Positions 58,198-64,000 of a stretch of 64,000 nucleotides of DNA are shown piece after piece; position 1 is the first letter of the stretch, and the number at the start of each line of letters is the position of its first letter. Both the position numbers and the translations under genes were made by a program. Below the pieces are notes generated by a model. It made no database searches and was not told the DNA's origin. It saw nothing but the letters and a program-made list of their open reading frames with translations. The DNA is from Myxococcus xanthus (GTDB lineage Bacteria; Myxococcota; Myxococcia; Myxococcales; Myxococcaceae). Location: contig NZ_FNOH01000014.1 in the NCBI RefSeq assembly GCF_900106535.1, positions 124,001 through 188,000 on the forward strand. Reading direction: 5' to 3'.

Positions 58198-59046
58198 ATG
58201 CGGACATCGATGAAATGCATGGGGCTGTTGTTGCTCGTCCTGGGAGGCGCGTGCGCGAGCACCCGGCCCGCCGTGACCGAGCCCGTGCCTCCCCACCAGA
58301 CATTCACCATCGAGTCCGCGAAGCTGAAGGAGCCCCGCCACATCACCGTCTACCTGCCGCCGGGCTACACGACGGCGGCGGAGAGCCGCTTCCCGGTGCT
58401 CTACATGCCCGATGGCGGCCTGAAGGAAGACTTCCCGCACCTGGCCACCACCGTCGACACGGCCATCCGCGCGGGCGAGCTGCGGCCCCTCATCATCGTG
58501 GGAATCGAAAACACCGTGCGGCGGCGGGACATGACGGGCCCGACCACGGTGGCATCGGACCTGGAGGTCGCCCCCGTCACGGGAGGCTCGGCGACGTTCC
58601 GAGCCTTCATCCACGAAGAGTTGATGCCGGAGGTGGAGCGCCGCTACCGGGTGACGCAAGAGCGGGCCATCATCGGCGAGTCGCTCGCGGGCTACTTCAT
58701 CGTGGAGACGTTCTTCCTCCAGCCGGAACTGTTCGGCACCTACCTCGCGCTGAGCCCCAGCCTGTGGTGGAACGCGGAGTCGTTGGTGAAGGGGGCGGGT
58801 GAATGGTTCGCGGCCCGGCCGGACCTGCGCGCGGGACTTTACGTGTCCTCCGCCAATGAAACGGGCGACATCGTCCCCGCCGTGGCGAGGCTCCAGGACG
58901 TCCTCCGAACCAGCGCACCCGCGGGCCTGAAGTGGGAAGTCGAACCCCGGCCCGACTTGCGCCACGACAACATCTACCGGGAGAGCTCGCCCAGCGTGCT
59001 GCGCAAGTGGCTGCCTCCCGTGGTGGCCGCTGAACGCGCGCCCTGA
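58198..59046 (+). CDS. Esterase D / alpha-beta hydrolase-type lipoprotein
   Basis: 282 residues from ATG 58198. The signal peptide MKCMGLLLLVLGGAC ends in a lipobox, so it is probably an outer-membrane or periplasmic lipoprotein. The rest matches PF00756 (esterase D/enterochelin-esterase group): ITVYLPPGYT, LYMPDGG, the nucleophile in GESLAGYF, LALSPSLWWN, and a late His in RHDNIYRESSPSVLRKWL. It should hydrolyse an ester or related bond; substrate unknown. It is rightward, preceded by a possible gene remnant and followed by a convergent gene and hairpin. Confidence 0.85.
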   Translation: MRTSMKCMGLLLLVLGGACASTRPAVTEPVPPHQTFTIESAKLKEPRHITVYLPPGYTTAAESRFPVLYMPDGGLKEDFPHLATTVDTAIRAGELRPLIIVGIENTVRRRDMTGPTTVASDLEVAPVTGGSATFRAFIHEELMPEVERRYRVTQERAIIGESLAGYFIVETFFLQPELFGTYLALSPSLWWNAESLVKGAGEWFAARPDLRAGLYVSSANETGDIVPAVARLQDVLRTSAPAGLKWEVEPRPDLRHDNIYRESSPSVLRKWLPPVVAAERAP

Positions 59047-59058
59047 CGCAGCGCCCAC

Positions 59059-59093
59059 GCGCCGCGCGGAAGCCCTGGGCATCCACGCGGCGC
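59059..59093. terminator. Terminator hairpin between convergent esterase and VOC genes
   Basis: GCGCCGCG and CGCGGCGC form an 8-bp stem around a 19-nt loop in the 61-bp gap between the two stop codons. GC-rich and without a T-run, so likely but weak. Confidence 0.45.
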
Positions 59094-59107
59094 ACCACGT
59101 CCGCAAA

Positions 59108-59527
59108 CTACTGCGGAGGCATCTGGTTCGGGTCCATCCAGGCCACCTCCCAGTGGTGACCATCCGGGTCGTAGAAGCTCCCGCCGTACATGAAGCCCAT
59201 GTCCATGGCGTCCGCCGCGGGTGAACCACCGTTCGCCAGCGCGGTCTTCACCATCTCATCGACATCCTCTCGGCTGTTGGCGGACAGCGCATAGGTGCCG
59301 GCGGTGCTCTGCGTCGCATCGTGCAGGGGCTTCTTGATGAAGTCCTTGAAGCGGGTATGCGTGAGGAGCATCACGAACGCGTCCTCGCCCACCACCATGC
59401 AGGTGGCGTGCTCGTCGGTGAAGTCCTTGTTGAACTCGAAGCCCAACTTCGTGAAGAAGTCCACCGACCGCTTCAGGTCGGCCACGGGCAGGTTGAGGAA
59501 GAGCTTACGGGGACGGCTGACCTTCAT
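59108..59527 (-). CDS. VOC (glyoxalase/bleomycin-resistance) superfamily protein
   Basis: 139 residues from ATG 59527, with GGAGG six bases upstream. Two beta-alpha-beta-beta-beta modules are visible: RKLFLNLPVADLKRSVDFFTKLGFEF and the C-terminal GFMYGGSFYDPDGHHWEVAWMDP. This subgroup is often annotated as lactoylglutathione lyase or extradiol dioxygenase-like, but catalytic activity is not assured. It lies 95 bp after and on the same strand as the ECF sigma gene, so the two may be co-expressed. Small cytoplasmic protein. Confidence 0.88.
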   Translation of the reverse strand: MKVSRPRKLFLNLPVADLKRSVDFFTKLGFEFNKDFTDEHATCMVVGEDAFVMLLTHTRFKDFIKKPLHDATQSTAGTYALSANSREDVDEMVKTALANGGSPAADAMDMGFMYGGSFYDPDGHHWEVAWMDPNQMPPQ

Positions 59528-59622
59528 GTTCGCCTCCAGGGCGGGTGGGTTACGAGGGCTTTGACTCCCGAGGCGGACCGAATTCATCGGTCTTTTTTCA
59601 GAAAGATTCTCCGCCCCCCCGC

Positions 59623-60600
59623 CTACCGAGGGAGCTCCTGGGGAAGGCCGAACCGCGGGAACAACGCCTCCGTATCGAGGAAATGGGTCATCGCCGCGAT
59701 GCGTCCACCGGACAGCTCCAGGACGATGAGCGACCACGGCTTGAAGGGCCCGCCGTCACTGCTCGCGTGGTACTGCCCATAGGCCGGTGAGCCACAGGCC
59801 TCGGTCCTCACCAGCCGGGAGTCCCTGCAGACCGCCCCTCGCCCGAGGAACCAACCGCGAATGGACGCGTGCCCCTGGAGCCACAGCGTGTACGGGGGCA
59901 TGGAGAGGGTGACTTCCTCGTGGAGAATCGCGGTGAAGGCGTCCATGTCGTAGCGCTCGAACGCATCCACGTAACGATTCAGCAGCGCCACCTGCGCGTC
60001 GGACTGAGGCACCCGGAACTCGGAGTCTTCCAGCCGCAGGTCCGACACAGTCACCCGGGCACGCTGGAGCGCGCTGTTGACCGAGGCGACCGACGTCTCC
60101 AGCGTCTCGGCGATCTCCGTGGCTGGCCAGCCCAGGACCTCGGCCAGCAGCAGCACCGCGCGCTGCTTGGGGGGCAGGTGTTGAAGCGCCGCGAGGAACG
60201 CGAGCCGGATGCTCTGACGCAGTGACGCCTGCTCGGAGGGGTCCACGTCCGACGGCACCGCCAGCGCGTCCGGAATGGGCTCAATCCAACTGTTCGCCGG
60301 CAGTGGCGTCAGCGGCCCGTCGATGGAGTACGCGGGCCCCAGCTCCATCGGCCGCGCGCGGCGCCCGCTCGCCGACAAGGCGTCCAGGCACACGCGGGTG
60401 GCGATGGAGTACAGCCAGGTCCGTGGAGACGCACGGCCCTCGAACCGGTCCCTCGCGCGCCAGGCGCGCACCATCGTCTCCTGGACGGCGTCATCCGCCT
60501 CCGAGACAGAACCCAGCATGCGATAGCAATGGCCCATGAGCGCCGAGCGGTGCGCCTCGAAGCCAAATGCCTGCTTCCCAGAATCCGGAAGGTCCTTCAT
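59623..60600 (-). CDS. ECF sigma factor of the SigG/TIGR02960 type with SnoaL-like C-terminus
   Basis: 325 residues; ATG 60600 follows a TTG that is also in frame. Region 2 (about 15-85) includes GHCYRMLGSVSEADDAVQETMVRAWR, and region 4 (about 130-195) includes LPPKQRAVLLLAEVLGWPATEIAETL. The inter-domain NSWIEPIPD block is characteristic of the TIGR02960 group. A C-terminal SnoaL/NTF2-like domain (about 205-310) replaces the anti-sigma of classical ECFs and may control activity by binding a ligand. No anti-sigma gene is adjacent. Downstream on the same strand is the VOC gene. Confidence 0.9.
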   Translation of the reverse strand: MKDLPDSGKQAFGFEAHRSALMGHCYRMLGSVSEADDAVQETMVRAWRARDRFEGRASPRTWLYSIATRVCLDALSASGRRARPMELGPAYSIDGPLTPLPANSWIEPIPDALAVPSDVDPSEQASLRQSIRLAFLAALQHLPPKQRAVLLLAEVLGWPATEIAETLETSVASVNSALQRARVTVSDLRLEDSEFRVPQSDAQVALLNRYVDAFERYDMDAFTAILHEEVTLSMPPYTLWLQGHASIRGWFLGRGAVCRDSRLVRTEACGSPAYGQYHASSDGGPFKPWSLIVLELSGGRIAAMTHFLDTEALFPRFGLPQELPR

Positions 60601-60633
60601 CAACGGGCGGTCTATCAGTCCCAGCAGGTCATG

Positions 60634-60780
60634 TCAGGGGCTCGGACAGGCAGCCCCCGTATCAATCCACGCGCGGATGAGCTCACCCAATGCACGCTGA
60701 GTGCCCGGCACGGGCTCCAGGCCAGGACCCGGGTCCCAACCCCACCCCACCAGGACGTCCTCGGCCATGTGGTGTCTCAT
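60634..60780 (-). CDS. Small 48-aa hypothetical protein coupled to the flavin oxidase
   Basis: ATG 60780 overlaps the stop of the upstream oxidase (ATGA), and the frame closes with TGA at 60634. The product is acidic to neutral and Gly/Pro/Trp-rich, with GWGWDPGPGLEPVPG followed by a short helix RALGELIRAWIDTGAACP. It reads like genuine protein, and the overlap is typical of translational coupling. I do not recognise its family; it could be a small partner of the oxidase or the tail of a decayed gene. Confidence 0.5.
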   Translation of the reverse strand: MRHHMAEDVLVGWGWDPGPGLEPVPGTQRALGELIRAWIDTGAACPSP

Positions 60781-62027
60781 TCGCGTTCCAACTCTCTCAG
60801 GACGGCCTCCGCGGCGCGGCGGCCCGACACCAGCGCGCCGTCGATGGAGGCATTGTCACGGTGGTCTCCACACACGAACAGTCCCGGTGACAGCCGCACC
60901 GGCCGGCGAGGCGGCTCCAACACCTCCGGAGGCTGCGCGGGCAGCGCGAGCGGAATCGCATAGGTGCGCAGGTGCCGCCATGCGGACACGGCCGGACCGA
61001 ACCAGTCCGTCAGCTCCGCGAGCACCTCGGCTTGCAGCGTGGCCAGGTCCGGCGTGGCGCCGACAACGGACACGGACACGAGCGCCTGTCCCCGCGGCGC
61101 ATACGCCGGTGACACCTCGCTCATCACCGCCACGTTGTTCACCCGGCCCCGGCCCTCGCCATTGAGCAGCAGCCAGGGCCCTTCCACGGGCGGCTCCGGC
61201 GCGGCGAAGTAGAGGCACGTCACCCGGTTCATCACCGGTGGCACCATGCCCGGCAGCAGCTCCACCGCGCTCGCCGGGTCCGTGGCCACCACCACCGCCC
61301 TGGCGCCAATCAACTCTCCGTCCGCCAGACGCACGCGGTGTCCCCACACGTCCGCCACCGGCGCGCGCATCCGCAGCAGGCCCGACGGAAGGCGCGCCGA
61401 CAGTTGCGCTGGAATGGCGCCCATCCCTGACTCCGGAACCGCCGCGTATCCGGATGAGAACATGCGGAAGACGAACTCCAGGAAGCGGCTGGAGGTGGTC
61501 AGCTCCCGCTCCAGGAAGATGCCAGCGAAGAAGGGACGCAGGAACGACTCACGCAAGGCCTCCGTGAAGCCCAGTTCGTCCAGGTAGCGCCGCGACGTGC
61601 GTGACGGCCGATGCCACACGTCCTCCACCTCACCGGAGAGCGCCAACTGCCTCAGTTCCAGGATGCGCAGCTTGTCCCCGAACGTCCCCACGGGAGCAAA
61701 CAGGTGCCCGAGCGCCTCCACGGGGCGCCGCAGCGGGTCCGCGACCGTGTGCAACTTGCCACCCCGCCACACCTTCGCGCCGGGGGCGAACCTGCGCAAC
61801 GTCAGCGCCTCAAGGTCCAACGTGCGCCGGCCCTCCGGATACGCGGACAGGTACACCTGGAAGCCTCTGTCTAGCAGAAAGCCCTCATGGACATCCGTGC
61901 GAACCCTGCCCCCCGGTGCGTCACTGCCCTCTAGCAACAACACCTTCACCCGTGACGCGACGAGCGCCCGCGCGCACGCCAACCCCGCGAGCCCTGCCCC
62001 GACGACGATGACCTCCGGATTCGACAC
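60777..62027 (-). CDS. FAD-dependent amine-oxidase-type oxidoreductase
   Basis: 416 residues from GTG 62027, with GGAGG seven bases upstream. The N-terminal dinucleotide-binding fold has VVGAGLAGLACARAL and the downstream GGRVRTDVHEGFLLDRGFQVYL, as in phytoene/zeta-carotene desaturase-like and protoporphyrinogen-oxidase-like flavoproteins. The C-terminal FAD site is LFVCGDHRDNASIDGALVSGRRAAEAVL. The substrate cannot be deduced; a carotenoid or amine substrate is possible. It is divergent from the DAHP synthase gene, and the 48-residue ORF is coupled to its stop. Confidence 0.88.
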   Translation of the reverse strand: MSNPEVIVVGAGLAGLACARALVASRVKVLLLEGSDAPGGRVRTDVHEGFLLDRGFQVYLSAYPEGRRTLDLEALTLRRFAPGAKVWRGGKLHTVADPLRRPVEALGHLFAPVGTFGDKLRILELRQLALSGEVEDVWHRPSRTSRRYLDELGFTEALRESFLRPFFAGIFLERELTTSSRFLEFVFRMFSSGYAAVPESGMGAIPAQLSARLPSGLLRMRAPVADVWGHRVRLADGELIGARAVVVATDPASAVELLPGMVPPVMNRVTCLYFAAPEPPVEGPWLLLNGEGRGRVNNVAVMSEVSPAYAPRGQALVSVSVVGATPDLATLQAEVLAELTDWFGPAVSAWRHLRTYAIPLALPAQPPEVLEPPRRPVRLSPGLFVCGDHRDNASIDGALVSGRRAAEAVLRELERE

Positions 62028-62062
62028 GCACGCGCCTCCACACTTCCCGCTCAAGAAAAGCG

Positions 62063-62157
62063 CCCACGCTCGCTTGATAAGCGTGGGAGGCGCAAGGGAG
62101 ACTCGGAAGCGGTTGCGGGCAACAGACACTTGATGCAGAAACACCGGCTGTTGCCCG
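62063..62157. promoter_or_regulatory. Two hairpins in the divergent promoter region of the oxidase and aro/trp genes
   Basis: First hairpin 62063-62087: CCCACGCT with AGCGTGGG around a 9-nt loop. Second, 62116-62125 with 62148-62157: CGGGCAACAG with CTGTTGCCCG, 10 bp, 22-nt loop. The second lies about 75 bp before the DAHP synthase start in its leader. The short reading frame ATG-CAG-AAA nearby has no Trp, Phe or Tyr codons, so classical attenuation is not supported. Confidence 0.35.
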
Positions 62158-62233
62158 TCCCACCCATGCAACCAAGCGCCGGAATGCTCCCGGCCCACAG
62201 CACCCCTCGGAGCGAGAGAAAGCAGGCAGCCCC

Positions 62234-63259
62234 ATGTTGATCGTGATGCGACCCGACGCGACGGCCCAGGACATCGAGCGTGTGAACGACGAGATCCGCC
62301 GCCGTGGTTGGCAACCGCACGCGATTCCAGGGGGCACTCGCACGGCCGTTGGCATCACCGGAAACCCGGGCGCGGTGGAACCGGAGCCCTTCCGCGTGCT
62401 CCCTGGCGTCGCTGACGCCGTGGCCATCTCCCAGCCGTTCAAGCTCGTCAGCCGCGAGGTGAAGCCGGACGACACGCAGCTGCGCATCGGCGACCTGACG
62501 ATTGGCGGCTCCGCCTTCCACGTCATCGCCGGCCCGTGCTCGGTGGAGTCGCGCGAGCAGATTCTCTCCACCGCCCACGCGGTGAAGAAGGCGGGTGCCA
62601 CCATGCTGCGTGGCGGTGCGTTCAAGCCGCGCACCAGCCCCTATGAGTTCCAGGGCCTCAAGGGTGACGGCCTGGCGCTGCTGGCCGAGGCGCGCCAGGA
62701 GACGGGCCTGCTCGTCACCACCGAGGTGAAGGACACCGCGACGCTCCAGGCCGTCGCCGACACCACGGACATCCTTCAGATTGGCGCGCGCAACATGCAG
62801 AACTTCAGCCTGCTGGAGGCCGTGGGGGACCTGCGCAAGCCGGTGATGCTCAAGCGCGGCATGAGCGCCACCATCAAGGAACTGCTGATGGCGGCCGAGT
62901 ACATCGTCGCCCGCGGCAACACGCAGGTCATCCTCTGCGAGCGCGGCATCCGCACCTTCGAAACGATGACGCGCAACACGCTGGACCTCAACGCGGTGCC
63001 CATGCTGAAGGCGCTCTCGCACCTGCCCGTCTTCGTGGACCCGTCGCACGGCATCGGCGTGCGCAAGGCGGTGCCGGCGATGATGCGCGCGGCGACGGCG
63101 GTGGGGGCGGACGGCATCATCGTCGAGGTGCACCCCGACCCGCCGCGCGCGAAGTCGGACGGCGCCCAGTCGCTGGACTTCTCCGAGTTCGAGAAGTCCA
63201 TGAACGAGGTCCGCGCCATCGCCCAGGCGATGGGCCGCGAAGTGGTCAGGCTGGGATAG
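62234..63259 (+). CDS. aroF: 3-deoxy-7-phosphoheptulonate synthase (DAHP synthase, type I-beta)
   Basis: 341 residues. A ferredoxin/ACT-like regulatory domain (about 1-70; starts MLIVMRPDATAQDIERVNDEI) precedes the barrel, as in the Thermotoga-type enzyme. The barrel has IAGPCSVESREQI, RGGAFKPRTSPYEFQG, GARNMQNF and VDPSHGIGVR with a metal-ligand His. It joins phosphoenolpyruvate and erythrose-4-phosphate in the first step of the shikimate pathway; the N-terminal domain usually mediates feedback inhibition by Phe or Tyr. It is immediately followed, with a 3-bp gap, by trpD. Confidence 0.95.
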   Translation: MLIVMRPDATAQDIERVNDEIRRRGWQPHAIPGGTRTAVGITGNPGAVEPEPFRVLPGVADAVAISQPFKLVSREVKPDDTQLRIGDLTIGGSAFHVIAGPCSVESREQILSTAHAVKKAGATMLRGGAFKPRTSPYEFQGLKGDGLALLAEARQETGLLVTTEVKDTATLQAVADTTDILQIGARNMQNFSLLEAVGDLRKPVMLKRGMSATIKELLMAAEYIVARGNTQVILCERGIRTFETMTRNTLDLNAVPMLKALSHLPVFVDPSHGIGVRKAVPAMMRAATAVGADGIIVEVHPDPPRAKSDGAQSLDFSEFEKSMNEVRAIAQAMGREVVRLG

Positions 63260-63262
63260 GCC

Positions 63263-64000
63263 ATGACACTCAAGGAAGCGCTGGGCAAGGTGGTGGGCCG
63301 GCGCGACCTCACCCGCGAGGAGATGACCCGCATCATGGGTCTGATGCTCGCCGGGGAGGCTTCGCCTGCCCAGGTTGGCGCGCTGGCGACAGCGCTGAAG
63401 ATGAAGGGTGAGACGGAGGATGAAATCCTCGGCGCGGCGGAGGCCATGCGGGCCTGCGCGGCGAAGCTGTCCCCGCGTGCCGACGTGGTGCTCGACACCT
63501 GCGGCACCGGTGGCGACGGCGCGCACACCTTCAACATCTCCACCGCGGTGGCCTTCGTGGCCGCCGGGGCCGGAGTGACGGTGGCCAAGCATGGCAACCG
63601 CGCGGTCTCCAGCCGCTGTGGCAGCGCGGACGTGCTGGCGGCGCTGGGCGTCTCCATGGAGCGTCCGCACGAGCGCGTGGCCAGGGACATCGACGAGCAC
63701 GGCGTGGGCTTCCTCTTCGCGCCCTCGCACCACGGGGCCCTGCGGCACGTGGCGCAGGCGCGGCGGGACATGGGGTTCCACAGCGTGTTCAACCTGCTGG
63801 GGCCGCTGACGAACCCGGCGGGCGCGCGCTACCAGCTCCTGGGAACGTTCGACGGCAAGCGCGTGGAGCAGACGGCGCGCGTGCTGGGCCGGCTCGGCAG
63901 CCGCCGCGCGTGGGTGGTGCACGGCCATGACGGGCTGGATGAAATCTCCCCGTGCAGCGCCACGCAGGTCGCGGAGCTGCGCGAGGACGGCACGGTCCAC
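63263..64000 (+). CDS. trpD: Anthranilate phosphoribosyltransferase, 3' part cut by window edge
   Basis: 246 residues are visible; about 340 would be complete. The order MTLKEALGKVVGRRDLTREEM (helical N-terminal domain), VLDTCGTGGDGAHTFNIST (phosphate loop), AKHGNRAVSSRCGSADVLAALG and FLFAPSHHGALRHV is that of TrpD. It transfers phosphoribose to anthranilate in tryptophan synthesis. Its start is three bases after the DAHP synthase stop, so the two form an aromatic amino-acid operon that continues beyond the window. ATG 63263 matches the family start. Confidence 0.97.
   Translation, partial: MTLKEALGKVVGRRDLTREEMTRIMGLMLAGEASPAQVGALATALKMKGETEDEILGAAEAMRACAAKLSPRADVVLDTCGTGGDGAHTFNISTAVAFVAAGAGVTVAKHGNRAVSSRCGSADVLAALGVSMERPHERVARDIDEHGVGFLFAPSHHGALRHVAQARRDMGFHSVFNLLGPLTNPAGARYQLLGTFDGKRVEQTARVLGRLGSRRAWVVHGHDGLDEISPCSATQVAELREDGTVH

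Noticed and set aside
62028..62233. Tryptophan leader peptide or T-box before the aro/trp genes
   Set aside because: The short leader frame has no Trp codons and no T-box sequence is visible.
62051..64000. Minus-strand open frame antisense to DAHP synthase and trpD
   Set aside because: Both genes on the plus strand are unmistakable; the antisense frame has no domain signatures.

Overview
The window is very GC-rich, densely packed bacterial chromosome. It looks like a myxobacterium, most likely Myxococcus or a close relative. Supporting signs are a Myxococcales-restricted TIGR02265 protein, two Hanks-type Ser/Thr kinases, orphan response regulators and histidine kinases, a complete che operon, a PilZ protein and many long spurious antisense frames typical of third-position GC bias. 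About fifty genes are supported. No rRNA, tRNA, CRISPR array, insertion sequence or prophage was seen.

1-16 kb holds a sigma factor and a zinc-finger Ser/Thr kinase read leftward, an M20 peptidase, a response regulator with a GYF/PilZ effector, a soluble histidine kinase, a flavin reductase, an acyltransferase, two RNA-modification enzymes flanking a terminator-like inverted repeat, a methyltransferase beside an Nfu Fe-S protein, the TIGR02265 protein and a FemAB-like protein. 16.5-19.1 kb is clpS-clpA.

19.2-27.1 kb is a leftward, translationally coupled chemosensory operon: receiver, receiver-CheW, CheR, CheW, CheA-receiver hybrid, CheB and a methyl-accepting protein. 27.3-32.9 kb is central metabolism: an InhA-like fabI, divergent sucA-sucB, and a cold-shock gene with a strong terminator.

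33-40 kb carries an S9 peptidase, a UPF0489 protein, a BamA/TamA-type outer-membrane protein, a P-domain/endonuclease I fusion and a solute-binding-type protein without an export signal. 40.3-46.2 kb is the most unusual unit. A membrane Ser/Thr kinase with a PEGA domain is coupled by 4-bp overlaps to a TPR-TonB-receptor fusion and a lipoprotein, followed by a response regulator. This layout suggests an outer-membrane-to-kinase signalling system.

46.3-54.3 kb holds msrP-msrQ, an orphan CrtW-type carotenoid ketolase, an M49-like peptidase, htpG and a TPR lipoprotein. 54.4-61 kb holds a histidine kinase, a decayed isoquinoline-oxidoreductase-type pseudogene, nhaA, an esterase, an ECF sigma factor with a VOC protein, and a flavin oxidase coupled to a 48-residue ORF. 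The right edge starts an aromatic amino-acid operon (DAHP synthase and trpD, cut by the window). Starts were chosen from Shine-Dalgarno spacing, family N-termini and overlaps, and several differ from the longest possible frame.
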